From positions 1 to 64,000 of IMG/VR virus record IMGVR_UViG_3300017917_002593: DNA of 64,000 nucleotides; one strand, written 5' to 3'. Source of the stretch: a virus. This document shows positions 25,865-34,476 of the stretch, piece by piece (the first letter of the stretch is position 1; each line of letters begins with the position of its first letter). A program made the position numbers and the translations under genes. The notes under the pieces are model-generated. The model saw only the letters and a program-made list of their open reading frames with translations, searched no databases and was not told where the DNA came from.

Positions 25865-28276
25865 ATGGCTGAAGTAACAGGTAGAATTGGCGATCAAGAT
25901 GTAGCACTGGATAATGCTGCCACGGAAGCCACGTTAAGGGACCTACTGGCTGCAATGAAAGGGCAGACAGCCGTATTGAGTAAACTGACAAATACTGCTG
26001 GACAGGCAGGAATTAGTCCCCAAGCTATTGCTGCGGCAAACAAAGGGCTGCAACAGATGTCTCCTGCGTTCCAAGCAGGCACCGTAGCAGGCAAAGCATT
26101 AGGTGTTGTATTTTCTGGCCTATCAAAAGGTGCAATGATATTAGGCGGTGTGCTTGGAGATATTGTTGCAAGCGGTTTACAAACCGGCAAAAACTTAATA
26201 GGCTTTGCAGATCAACTGCTCGAAGGTACTGCATCGGTTAGTAATTTATTTGCAGCCTTTAAAGACTTACCACTTGGTGTTGGTGTAGTTGCTGGTTTAT
26301 TTGAAAAATTTGCAAAGATGCAGGAAGCTAATCTTACTGCATTTAGAGATCTAAGTAAAGTTGGAGTTAACTTAGGAGGCGACCTTAATCAAGTTAGACT
26401 ACAGGCATTAGAAGTAGGCCTAACCATGCAAGAATACGGAGCAATAATTTCTGCCAACGCTTCTACTATTGCTCTTATGGGCACAAATGCAGAATCTGGA
26501 GCAAAAGCCTTTAGAAATATCAACAGGATGTTAACAACTGGAGATTTAGGAGGACAGCTCTTATCTCTCGGATACAGCTTTAAAGATATTAATGAACTAA
26601 CAGCAAACTATGTAAAAGTTCAAGGCGGCTTAACTTCTTCTCAAAAGAAAGATTATGCAGGAGTTGCAGCCTCTGTTGCAGCCTACGGCAAAGAATTAGA
26701 TGTATTAGCAAGACTAACTGGTAAAAGCAGAGAGCAACTTGAAAAAGAACAAGAGCAAATGACTCAAGATGCTAACTTTCAGTCTTACCTAAACGGTTTA
26801 GATGAAAAAGAAAGAGAAAAAGCAAATGCTGCTCTAAGACTTGCAATGGCCAGTGGCGGCAAAGGCGCAGCAGATGCCTTAAAAGCCAAACTTATGGGCT
26901 TACCTCCTTTAACTGAAGAAGCTCAAATGTACATGGCCACAATGAAAGACGGTGGTAAGAGCATTGACGAGTTTTCTGATATTGTTAAAAATGGAAAAAC
27001 TCTACAAGAAAGTCAGCTTGCATTAGATAAAGCATTCTCATCAGCTGTTGCTGGCAACATCAAAGACATGAAACAGTTTGAAACTGTTATGCGTGCCGGC
27101 GGTATGACAGGAGACAAATTTGCACAAACCATGATGGGTGTGCAAGAAGCAGTTAACAAATACAAAGCTCAAGGACTAACTGAAGAAGCTGCTATTACAA
27201 AAGCAATTCAAGAAGAAAGAAAGAAGCAATCTGATCAAAATAACTCAGCAGCCGCTTCCGCAGCTGAAGTAGAAAAACAAATGAAGAATCTTGGAGCACA
27301 ATTAATGGGGTCTTTACTGCCTATTTTTGAAGCTCTTACTCCTATTATAAACAATTTGGCAAAAAGTTTTATGGAGTTCTTAAGCGGAAACATGCCTGTT
27401 ATCAAAACAGCAATGACCGAGTTAGCAACTTTTATATCAAACTTTGCAAAAGATCTATTCAGTCAAGCAGGTCGAGATAAGATTATTAATGACTTAAAAT
27501 ACTATTTTGGTTTGGTAATGATTGAAGTTAAGAAAGCAATTGTACCTTTCTATAACGAAAAAGATGCAGATAAAGATAAAGCTAAGTTAGATTTAGAAAA
27601 AGCCGCAGCTGATTCTAAAGCCGAACTTGCAAGAACTGAATTAGAAATCACAAGCAGACAGAGCAAATTAAACAACGAAAAAAGCAAACTAACAGACGAA
27701 CAACGTACACAACTGCAAAAAGAAATTTCTGATCTTGAAAAAAAGAAAAGCGGTCAACAAAATCTTTCAACTAAAGCAGGCGAAGCAAATGCAAGAGTAG
27801 AAGAAGGAAATAAAACAGTTAGCGGTTGGAGTGGAGCAGCCGCAGGTGCAGCTTCTTTGGGATCAGCAGGTGCATTACTTGGAAGTGTTATTCCAGTTGT
27901 AGGAACAGCAGTTGGTGCAGCCATTGGTGCAGCTTTGGGCGGCGCCGCCGGCGGACTTGGACTTATTGATTACGGTCTTAAAGACTATGATCCTCGAAAA
28001 GAATTAAATTCATTACCAAAAGCTGCCAATGGTGGAGTATTTGACGGCCCTGAATCTGGATATAACGTCGAACTCCACGGTAAAGAAAAAGTTGTTCCAA
28101 TAAAGGACGATCTATCATCGAGTCCTCCGACTAAATTTGAAGAAAACTTGTTAGTGGAGCTACAACAGTTAAATAAGCAAACAGCGCAGATGTTGTCTTA
28201 TATGCGTGAAACAAACGATTTCACAAGAAGAAACTTAGATGCAATCCGCGGACTTAACGGGAACCTATTAATTTAA
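25865..28276 (+). CDS. Tail tape measure protein (gp29 counterpart)
   Basis: 803 residues. The protein is helical and Ala/Gly-rich, with hydrophobic stretches near residues 75-110 (SGLSKGAMILGGVLGDIVAS) and a strong glycine-zipper membrane segment near 656-700 (LLGSVIPVVGTAVGAAIG and on). A charged coiled coil lies at about 575-640 (AADSKAELARTELEITSRQS). The C-terminus ends in a helix with LQQLNKQTAQMLSYMRETND. This is the classic tape-measure architecture: length ruler inside the tube, later inserted into the host membrane during DNA entry. Position next to a chaperone gene and before the portal supports it. By size and place it stands for T4 gp29 (590 residues), though sequence likeness to gp29 itself is not evident to me. 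Confidence 0.82.
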   Translation: MAEVTGRIGDQDVALDNAATEATLRDLLAAMKGQTAVLSKLTNTAGQAGISPQAIAAANKGLQQMSPAFQAGTVAGKALGVVFSGLSKGAMILGGVLGDIVASGLQTGKNLIGFADQLLEGTASVSNLFAAFKDLPLGVGVVAGLFEKFAKMQEANLTAFRDLSKVGVNLGGDLNQVRLQALEVGLTMQEYGAIISANASTIALMGTNAESGAKAFRNINRMLTTGDLGGQLLSLGYSFKDINELTANYVKVQGGLTSSQKKDYAGVAASVAAYGKELDVLARLTGKSREQLEKEQEQMTQDANFQSYLNGLDEKEREKANAALRLAMASGGKGAADALKAKLMGLPPLTEEAQMYMATMKDGGKSIDEFSDIVKNGKTLQESQLALDKAFSSAVAGNIKDMKQFETVMRAGGMTGDKFAQTMMGVQEAVNKYKAQGLTEEAAITKAIQEERKKQSDQNNSAAASAAEVEKQMKNLGAQLMGSLLPIFEALTPIINNLAKSFMEFLSGNMPVIKTAMTELATFISNFAKDLFSQAGRDKIINDLKYYFGLVMIEVKKAIVPFYNEKDADKDKAKLDLEKAAADSKAELARTELEITSRQSKLNNEKSKLTDEQRTQLQKEISDLEKKKSGQQNLSTKAGEANARVEEGNKTVSGWSGAAAGAASLGSAGALLGSVIPVVGTAVGAAIGAALGGAAGGLGLIDYGLKDYDPRKELNSLPKAANGGVFDGPESGYNVELHGKEKVVPIKDDLSSSPPTKFEENLLVELQQLNKQTAQMLSYMRETNDFTRRNLDAIRGLNGNLLI

Positions 28277-28278
28277 TT

Positions 28279-29988
28279 ATGAGCTGGAAAAAGTACTTTA
28301 CCCCTGTCGATACCTCTGGAACTATGAGCCCAATTAGTGGCTCGGGTGGCGACAGACCTACTGGCTCGCGCCTTAACTATAGTTCCTACTTGCCTGATGT
28401 TTATAGCGGTCATCCAAATCGTTTAGAGCGTTACGGCCAGTACGACATGATGGACGGAGACAGCGAAGTTAACGCAGCGTTGGATATTCTTGCAGAATTC
28501 TGTACGCAACTCAATGAAGAAAATGCGACTCCATTTCAAATTTTCTTCAAAGATCAAGCAACTCCAACCGAAGTTAAGATTATTAAAAAGTATCTACAGC
28601 AATGGACTCGTTTGAATAAGTTTCAGAAGCGTATCTTTAAAATTGTAAGAAACGCATTTAAGTACGGTGATTGTTTCTTTATTAGAGATCCAGAAACTCA
28701 AGTTTGGATGTATGTAGATCCTGGTAAAGTAGATAAGATTATTGTTAATGAAAGTGACGGTAAAGTTCCTGAACAGTATGTTATCCGTGATCTGAATCCA
28801 AACTTTGTTAATCTAAGTACAACGCAAATTGCTCCAAGTGCAACCAATGCAGGACCTCCTACACCATATAGTGGCGGCGGAGGCGGTCAACGTAACATGA
28901 CCGGAACGTATCCTACAAACATTGGAAATCGTTTTGGTGTTAATCAAACACAGTGGGCTATTAATGCTGAATATGTAGTTCATCTAAGTATGAGCGAAGG
29001 AATGGATCAAAATTATCCGTTCGGTAACAGTCTATTAGAAAGTATCTTTAAGGTTTATAAGCAAAAAGAACTATTAGAAGATGCGATCATTATCTATCGT
29101 GTACAACGTGCTCCCGAGCGTAGGGTATTTTATATTGACGTTGGTAATATGCCAAGTCACTTGGCTATGAGCTTTGTTGAGCGTGTTAAAAATGAAGTAA
29201 ATCAGCGCCGTATTCCAAGCGTTACAGGTGGCGGTCAGACTGTAGTAGATTCAAGCTACAATCCATTAAGTATCAATGAAGACTATTTCTTCCCTCAAAC
29301 AAGTGAAGGTCGCGGATCTAAAGTTGAAATTCTTCCAGGTGGTACTAACTTAGGAGAAATCGATGATCTTAGATATTTTACTAATAAGTTGTTTCGTGCT
29401 TTACGCATACCTTCAAGTTATCTACCTACCGGGCCTGACGATGGAGGATCTAGCTTTAATGATGGTCGAGTTGGAACAGCCTACATCCAAGAACTTAGAT
29501 TTAACAAATACTGCGAGCGACTCCAAAGTAATTTAAACGAAGCATTTGATCTTGAGTTTAAAGCCTATCTACAGAATAAAGGCATTAACTTTGATCCTAA
29601 TGTATTTGAACTACAGTTTAATCCTCCACAAAACTTTGCAGCCTATCGTCAAACAGAAATGGATACTGCAAGGATTCAAAGTTACAGCAGTGTTGTTACA
29701 GTTCCTTACATCAGTAAGCGTTTTGCTCTCAAGCGTTTCTTAGGTCTAACTGCTGAAGAAATGGCAGAAAACGAAGAAATGTGGAAAGAAGAAAATGGTT
29801 TAAGTATCAAAGCACCAAGTGCAAGTGCTGAGTTACGTAGTAGCGGCATAACCAGCGGCGGTATGGAAAACGATGTTTCCGATTTAGGTCAGTCGGGCAC
29901 AGCACCGGAAGGCATGCCAGGAGGACCTGATCCAATGGCAGCACCAGCAGGTCCTGGCGCAGCGCCGGCAGGACAAGCACCGGCATAA
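28279..29988 (+). CDS. 20: Portal vertex protein gp20
   Basis: 569 residues (T4 gp20 is 524). Strong family phrases run the whole length: YGQYDMMDGDSEVNAALDIL, NAFKYGDCFFIRDPET, EYVVHLSMSEGMDQNYPFG, LLEDAIIIYRVQRAPERRVF, the PGGTNLGEIDDLRYF block, and FNKYCERLQSNLNEAFDLEF. The dodecameric portal starts head assembly, forms the DNA channel and binds the packaging motor. The C-terminal 50 residues are Gly/Pro/Ala-rich and disordered (PEGMPGGPDPMAAPAGPGA). It starts two bases after the tape-measure stop, so the two are likely cotranscribed. Confidence 0.98.
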   Translation: MSWKKYFTPVDTSGTMSPISGSGGDRPTGSRLNYSSYLPDVYSGHPNRLERYGQYDMMDGDSEVNAALDILAEFCTQLNEENATPFQIFFKDQATPTEVKIIKKYLQQWTRLNKFQKRIFKIVRNAFKYGDCFFIRDPETQVWMYVDPGKVDKIIVNESDGKVPEQYVIRDLNPNFVNLSTTQIAPSATNAGPPTPYSGGGGGQRNMTGTYPTNIGNRFGVNQTQWAINAEYVVHLSMSEGMDQNYPFGNSLLESIFKVYKQKELLEDAIIIYRVQRAPERRVFYIDVGNMPSHLAMSFVERVKNEVNQRRIPSVTGGGQTVVDSSYNPLSINEDYFFPQTSEGRGSKVEILPGGTNLGEIDDLRYFTNKLFRALRIPSSYLPTGPDDGGSSFNDGRVGTAYIQELRFNKYCERLQSNLNEAFDLEFKAYLQNKGINFDPNVFELQFNPPQNFAAYRQTEMDTARIQSYSSVVTVPYISKRFALKRFLGLTAEEMAENEEMWKEENGLSIKAPSASAELRSSGITSGGMENDVSDLGQSGTAPEGMPGGPDPMAAPAGPGAAPAGQAPA

Positions 29989-29991
29989 TTG

Positions 29992-29999
29992 GATAAATA
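29992..29999 (+). promoter_or_regulatory. Late promoter motif GATAAATA abutting the gene at 30005
   Basis: GATAAATA, then TCATC, then the ATG at 30005. No clear Shine-Dalgarno sequence is present between the portal stop and this start. The five-base spacing matches that before gene 25. Confidence 0.4.
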
Positions 30000-30004
30000 T
30001 CATC

Positions 30005-30250
30005 ATGCTACTTAACGAATTCATTTATTTTAAGCCAAACGAGGGATTGTCTTCTAATGACCGCTACAACCCATTAGAAGACAACATCAGCATTTTAAAA
30101 TCGAGCGATCTTCGTAAGACAAGATTAACACTTGGAATGATCAATAGATTAAGAAAAGCAGGCGATGCAAGGGAAAAAGAGCAAAAAGAACATTTAGAAT
30201 TTGTTAAGATAATGTATGCTCCACCACCTCCTGAAGCAGGTGTTGCGTAA
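30005..30250 (+). CDS. Small portal-linked head protein, function unknown
   Basis: 81 residues. The core SDLRKTRLTLGMINRLRKAG followed by DAREKEQKEHLEFVKIMY and a Pro-rich APPPPEAG tail resembles a small protein that I have seen directly after gene 20 in marine T4-like phages. It is a basic, amphipathic helix with a (K/R)xRLTLxxxNxLRK signature. By position it could be a prohead core component, comparable to T4 gp67 or gp68, but unlike gp67 it is not strongly acidic. The role is therefore left open. Confidence 0.7.
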   Translation: MLLNEFIYFKPNEGLSSNDRYNPLEDNISILKSSDLRKTRLTLGMINRLRKAGDAREKEQKEHLEFVKIMYAPPPPEAGVA

Positions 30251-30431
30251 TCTGCAAAGTTAATTTTGCATCGAAGATCATAAATAATTTTAAGAAACAA
30301 TTCAATCCTGAGCCTAAAAACTCTGTCTTTTGTCAAAAACTGACCGTTTTTGGCCTATTTCACATAAGTATTCAGTTATGGCTGTAAATATACACGACAG
30401 CCTTGCCAATCTAACATAGGAGAAACCCGCA
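30251..30431 (+). promoter_or_regulatory. Leader region of the head core operon with hairpins and late motif
   Basis: 181 bases. Stem TGCAAA/TTTGCA at 30253-30270 is followed by the late motif CATAAATA at 30279-30286. A 7-bp stem CAAAAAC/GTTTTTG lies at 30334-30352 and a 6-bp stem GGCTGT/ACAGCC at 30380-30402. A 13-codon frame starting ATG at 30379 ends in TAG at the AGGAG ribosome site of the next gene; it may be a leader peptide or chance. Confidence 0.5.
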
Positions 30432-31385
30432 ATGTCTACAAAGTTTGAACAACTATTAGACCTATTAGTCAACGAGGAAATGGATAAGGCGAATGAATTA
30501 TTCCATGAGATCGTTGTTGAAAAGTCTAGAGAAATTTATGAAAATATGATCGCCGAAGAGGCAGATGATGAAATGGAAGAATCTATGGAGTCTGATGACG
30601 ACATGGAAGAAGCTATGGATAAAGACGACGAACAAGTCGAAGAAGAAACTACACTTGAAATCGGTGGCGACAGTACCGATGATTTCATGGACAAAGTTTC
30701 CGACCCTGACGCTATGGGCGATGAGGGTGATATGGACAGTATGGACGGCGACATTGGAGCCGAAGGCGAAGGTTCTGAAGAACAAAGAATCTCCGATCTT
30801 GAATCTGAACTCGAACAACTAAAAGCAGAATTCGAAGCTTTAATGGCTGACGAACAAAATGAGCCAGAGCACAGCGACGGCGAAGAAGATCCTGACTTTG
30901 GCGGAATGGCCGACGATGAAGAAGGCGACGACGAAGAAGGTGAAGAAGGCGACGAAGAAGAAAAAGCCGAAGAAGGCGAATACATGCGTGAGTATGTAGA
31001 GCATGTAAAAGACGGCCACGGCGCTGACAAAAAAGGTAAAGGCGAAGACGGTGGTACTAACACCAAGAGCGTTGGTCTACAAAATCCAAAAGGACGCCCA
31101 ACAACTACAGCATCTGCACATAACATCTTAGGTGGTAAGGGCGGAGAAGCTGGCATCAAGGGCGGAGAAGGCCTTGTTGGCGGACAAAAAGGTGAATTCA
31201 CAAGCGACCACTTGAACAAGCCAGGTGGATACAAAGGTGATGCATTTAGCAAGAACAGTGCTGGACACGGCGCTGAAGGTAAAGCACAACGTGGTGAAGG
31301 TCGCCCAGTTGGTGCAGCTACTGGTGGTAAAGCAGGTCAAACTGGCGCTGTAAACACTAAGAGCCCAGCTGACCGTATGCAATAA
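30432..31385 (+). CDS. Acidic prohead core protein
   Basis: 317 residues. The opening KFEQLLDLLVNEEMDKANEL followed by FHEIVVEKSREIYENMIAEE is the start I associate with core proteins that sit between the portal and gp21 in T4-like phages. Residues about 45-185 are extremely acidic with many Asp/Glu runs and a short coiled coil (SDLESELEQLKAEFEALMAD). The last 110 residues are Gly/Lys-rich and flexible (GGKGGEAGIKGGEGLVGG). The N-terminal MIAE followed by Glu fits the gp21 protease rule (I/L-x-Glu, cut after Glu), as expected for an internal core protein that is processed. Very acidic internal head proteins are thought to ease DNA entry. Confidence 0.72.
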   Translation: MSTKFEQLLDLLVNEEMDKANELFHEIVVEKSREIYENMIAEEADDEMEESMESDDDMEEAMDKDDEQVEEETTLEIGGDSTDDFMDKVSDPDAMGDEGDMDSMDGDIGAEGEGSEEQRISDLESELEQLKAEFEALMADEQNEPEHSDGEEDPDFGGMADDEEGDDEEGEEGDEEEKAEEGEYMREYVEHVKDGHGADKKGKGEDGGTNTKSVGLQNPKGRPTTTASAHNILGGKGGEAGIKGGEGLVGGQKGEFTSDHLNKPGGYKGDAFSKNSAGHGAEGKAQRGEGRPVGAATGGKAGQTGAVNTKSPADRMQ

Positions 31386-31397
31386 TAGGAACTCGGG

Positions 31398-32024
31398 ATG
31401 CTATATCTAAGAGAACATTTAAGTTTTGATCAGGCAAGAGTTGTTCTTGAATCTGACGGAAATGAAGGTAAGAACCTTTACCTAAAAGGCATTGCCATTC
31501 AAGGTGGAATTAGAAACGCTAACCAGCGTGTCTATCCTGTCTCCGAGATTACCAACGCTGTCAAAACTCTAAATGATCAGATTCAAAACGGTTATAGTGT
31601 TCTTGGAGAAGTTGATCACCCCGATGACTTAAAAGTAAATTTGGATCGTGTATCGCATATGATTGTTGATATGTGGATGGATGGTCCAAACGGTTATAGT
31701 AAGATGAAAATCTTACCAACCCCTATGGGCAACTTAATTCGCACAATGCTGGAAAGTGGCGTAAAACTTGGCGTAAGTTCTAGAGGTAGCGGCAACGTTA
31801 ACGATAGCACTGGCGAAGTAGCTGACTTTGAAATTATTACAGTAGATATCGTTGCTCAGCCGAGTGCGCCAGGAGCTTACCCTACTCCAATTTATGAACA
31901 CCTGATGAATAGTCGTGGTGGTAGTAAAGCATTTAGGGTGGCGCAAGAGGTAAAAGAAGATCCCAAGGCCCAAAAGTATCTCCGCGAGGCGATGCTTAAC
32001 ATTATAAATGGCTTAAAAGCCTAA
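31398..32024 (+). CDS. 21: Prohead core protease gp21
   Basis: 208 residues, almost the same as T4 gp21 (212). The catalytic His lies in GEVDHPDD (His74), the nucleophile region is GVSSRGSG (Ser127/128), and the acidic residue probably lies in ITVDIVAQPSAPGA (Asp150), which is the herpes-assemblin-like fold order. The C-terminal 40 residues are a charged helix likely to be trimmed. It cleaves scaffold, core and capsid proteins during head maturation. It stands between the acidic core gene and gene 22, the usual order. Confidence 0.95.
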   Translation: MLYLREHLSFDQARVVLESDGNEGKNLYLKGIAIQGGIRNANQRVYPVSEITNAVKTLNDQIQNGYSVLGEVDHPDDLKVNLDRVSHMIVDMWMDGPNGYSKMKILPTPMGNLIRTMLESGVKLGVSSRGSGNVNDSTGEVADFEIITVDIVAQPSAPGAYPTPIYEHLMNSRGGSKAFRVAQEVKEDPKAQKYLREAMLNIINGLKA

Positions 32025-32036
32025 GGAGACAAAGCA

Positions 32037-33140
32037 ATGTTGGACGCATTCAAACAGCTGGTCGAGAGTGGTATGATTTCTGAGTCTGTAAAGACTGAGA
32101 TTGAGTCTGCTTTCAATCAGAAGATCCAAGAGAATCGCGACCAATTGACTGCTGAACTTCGTGAAGAGTTTGCTCAAAAATATTCCCATGATAAGGGAAT
32201 TATGGTTGAAGCACTCGACAAGATGATTAGCGAAAGATTGGCCGTAGAGATGGCTGAACTCGCTGCTGATAAAAAGGCTTTAGCAGAAGCTAAAGTTGCA
32301 TATCACCAGAAAATGACAAAGGATACTAAAGTTTTAGAATCTTTTATCATGAGTCAGTTAGGAAAAGAATTGGTAGAATTCCAAAGCGATCGTAAGAAAG
32401 TAAGTGAGAATTTTACTAAGTTAGAGCAGTTCATTGTAACAGCTCTGGCACGTGAAATCAATGAATTTGCACAAGACAAGCGTGAATTAGCTGAAGCGAG
32501 AGTTAAGCTGGTAAGCGAAGCCAAAGTAAAATTTGACGAAGTCAAGAGCAGATTTATTAAGCGTAGCGCCGCAATCGTTGAAAACACAGTTACTAAGACA
32601 TTGAAATCCGAGATGAAACAACTCAAGGAAGATATCGATAGTGCTCGTCAAAACGCATTCGGTCGTCGCTTATTTGAAGCATTTGCACAGGAATTTAGCA
32701 CAAGCTATCTAAACGAAAAGTCTGAAACACATAAGTTGTTAAGAATTATCGAAAAGAAAGAGCAAGAGCTTGCCGAAGCAAAAGCTGTTGTTACTGAAAA
32801 AGCACAATTAGTTGAGTCTAAGGAACGCGAAATTCGCATTGCTCATGACATGGCTAAGCGTAAAGAAGTAATGGCAGAACTGTTAGCACCTTTGAGTGCT
32901 GACAAACGAGAGATCATGAAAGAATTACTTGAGTCTGTCCAGACAGTAAAACTTAATGAGTCATTTGAGAAATACCTACCAGCAGTTATGGAAGGTGGCG
33001 TAAAGAAAGTAGCACCTAAGGCGCAAGCTAAAGAAATGCTTTCCGAAAGCACTGAAGTAACTGGAGATCGCGAAACAAAACAGCCACAGGTAGGCTTAGA
33101 TAACATCTTAGATATCCGCAAGTTAGCGGGTCTAAAATAA
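32037..33140 (+). CDS. 22: Prohead scaffold protein gp22
   Basis: 367 residues (T4 gp22 is 269). Nearly all helix, with long coiled-coil stretches (ELAADKKALAEAKVAYHQKM, LLRIIEKKEQELAEAKAVVT). Many L/I-x-Glu sites (for example ALAE followed by Ala) are available for gp21. The C-terminus has the family-like phrase LDNILDIRKLAGLK. The protein forms the inner scaffold on which gp23 assembles and is then degraded. AAGGAGA precedes the start by seven bases. Confidence 0.92.
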   Translation: MLDAFKQLVESGMISESVKTEIESAFNQKIQENRDQLTAELREEFAQKYSHDKGIMVEALDKMISERLAVEMAELAADKKALAEAKVAYHQKMTKDTKVLESFIMSQLGKELVEFQSDRKKVSENFTKLEQFIVTALAREINEFAQDKRELAEARVKLVSEAKVKFDEVKSRFIKRSAAIVENTVTKTLKSEMKQLKEDIDSARQNAFGRRLFEAFAQEFSTSYLNEKSETHKLLRIIEKKEQELAEAKAVVTEKAQLVESKEREIRIAHDMAKRKEVMAELLAPLSADKREIMKELLESVQTVKLNESFEKYLPAVMEGGVKKVAPKAQAKEMLSESTEVTGDRETKQPQVGLDNILDIRKLAGLK

Positions 33141-33164
33141 AAATATTCAAGGAGAAGACATAAA

Positions 33165-34346
33165 ATGTCACAATTATTAAATGAAAGATGGTCCGAGACC
33201 AAAGAAGCTCTGCTTGAAGGCCTACAAGGTAACCGTCGTTCTTCTATGAGCGTTTGCTTAGAGAATACACGAAAGTACCTAGCTGAAAGTGCTACAGCAG
33301 GAGCTACAAGCACTGGTAATATCGCAACACTAAACCGCGTTATTCTTCCAGTTATCCGTCGTGTTATGCCGACAGTTATTGCTAACGAAATCGTTGGCGT
33401 ACAACCAATGACTGGCCCAGTTGCTCAGATCCATACTCTACGTGTTCGTTACGCTGATACCAGCGCAGGCGACAGTGTAGTAGCAGGCGATGAGGCACTA
33501 AGCCCATTCAAGTTGGCTGCTGCTTATTCTGGTAACGGTAATAACAGCGCACCAAAAGCACAAACTACCAGCGTTCTTGAAGGACAAGTTGGTAAGCGTA
33601 TGAGCATTCAAATCTTGAAGGCTCCAGTTGAAGCTAAGTCTCGTAAACTAAGCGCACGCTGGACATTCGAGGCTGCTCAAGACGCACAAGCAATGCACGG
33701 TATCGATATCGAAGCAGAAATCATGGCAGCTCTTGCTCAAGAAATCACTGCTGAAATCGACCAAGAAGTTCTTGCTTCTCTACGTGGTCTTGGCACAGTT
33801 GAACAAACTTATGACCAAGCTGCCGTATCCGGTACTGCTACATTCGTTGGTGACGAACACGCTGCTTTAGCTGTTCAGATCAACCGTGTTGCAAACTTGA
33901 TCGCTCAGCGTACACGTCGTGGTGCTGCTAACTGGGCAGTTGTTTCTAACCAGGCTCTAACGATCCTTCAGTCTGCAACAACATCCGCTTTTGCACGTAC
34001 TACAGAAGGTACATTCGAAGCACCTACAAACACTAAGTTTGTTGGTACTCTAAACAACAGCATGAAGATCTATGTTGACGCTTACCTAAGCGACACAGAC
34101 GACAACAACCAAATTCTTGTTGGTTATAAGGGACCAAGCGAAGCTGACGCTGCCGCTTTCTACTGCCCATATATTCCTCTAATGAGTTCTGGTGTTGTTC
34201 TTGATCCAGCAACATTCGAGCCAGTAGTTGGCTTCTTAACACGTTACGGCTATGTTGAGTTAACAAACACAGCATCCAGCTTAGGTAACGCTGCTGACTA
34301 CCTAGGTAAAGTTGCTATCACAGCCGCTAACGTATCTTTCCGTTAA
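33165..34346 (+). CDS. 23: Major capsid protein gp23
   Basis: 393 residues (T4 gp23 is 521; shorter forms are normal in marine relatives). Family phrases: LNRVILPVIRRVMPTVIANE, IVGVQPMTGPVAQIHTLRVR, APVEAKSRKLSARWTFEAAQ with DAQAMHGIDIEAEIM after it, and ILVGYKGPSEADAAAFYCPY. An N-terminal 40-residue helix (LLNERWSETKEALLEGLQGN) ends in YLAE followed by SATAG, a good gp21 cleavage point after Glu (near residue 44). The gene has AAGGAGA as ribosome site and is followed by a perfect terminator. Codon use is richer in C/G-ending codons than that of the fibre genes, as expected of a very highly made protein. Confidence 0.98.
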   Translation: MSQLLNERWSETKEALLEGLQGNRRSSMSVCLENTRKYLAESATAGATSTGNIATLNRVILPVIRRVMPTVIANEIVGVQPMTGPVAQIHTLRVRYADTSAGDSVVAGDEALSPFKLAAAYSGNGNNSAPKAQTTSVLEGQVGKRMSIQILKAPVEAKSRKLSARWTFEAAQDAQAMHGIDIEAEIMAALAQEITAEIDQEVLASLRGLGTVEQTYDQAAVSGTATFVGDEHAALAVQINRVANLIAQRTRRGAANWAVVSNQALTILQSATTSAFARTTEGTFEAPTNTKFVGTLNNSMKIYVDAYLSDTDDNNQILVGYKGPSEADAAAFYCPYIPLMSSGVVLDPATFEPVVGFLTRYGYVELTNTASSLGNAADYLGKVAITAANVSFR

Positions 34347-34371
34347 TTCGAAAAGTTACTTTACCAAGTAC

Positions 34372-34396
34372 AAAAGCCCGCATATGCGGGCTTTTT
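34372..34396 (+). terminator. Rho-independent terminator after gene 23
   Basis: AAAAGCCCGCATATGCGGGC followed by TTTTT: a perfect palindrome with an A-run before and T-run after, so it may work both ways. It lies 25 bases after the gene 23 stop and ends at the base before the next late promoter motif. Confidence 0.9.
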
Positions 34397-34404
34397 GTTA
34401 AATA
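34397..34404 (+). promoter_or_regulatory. Late promoter motif GTTAAATA
   Basis: Directly abuts the T-run of the gene 23 terminator and precedes the gene at 34477. The same octamer is used by the baseplate operon on the other strand. Confidence 0.55.
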
Positions 34405-34476
34405 CAATATCTACAATTATGCGGTCCCCACCGCGTATGGGCCTAGAACGCCCTGTAGTCAATAAGGAGAAAACAA
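34405..34476 (+). promoter_or_regulatory. Structured 5' leader with two hairpins
   Basis: GCGGT/ACCGC with a CCCC loop at 34421-34434, then GGGC/GCCC around 34439-34453, then AAGGAGA before the ATG. GC-rich compared with its surroundings. Confidence 0.5.

Noticed and set aside
30536-31252. A 238-codon minus-strand frame opposite the acidic core gene
   Set aside because: It is Ser/Pro-rich only because it mirrors Asp/Glu- and Gly-rich codons. The plus frame has the right neighbours, ribosome site and family-like N-terminus.
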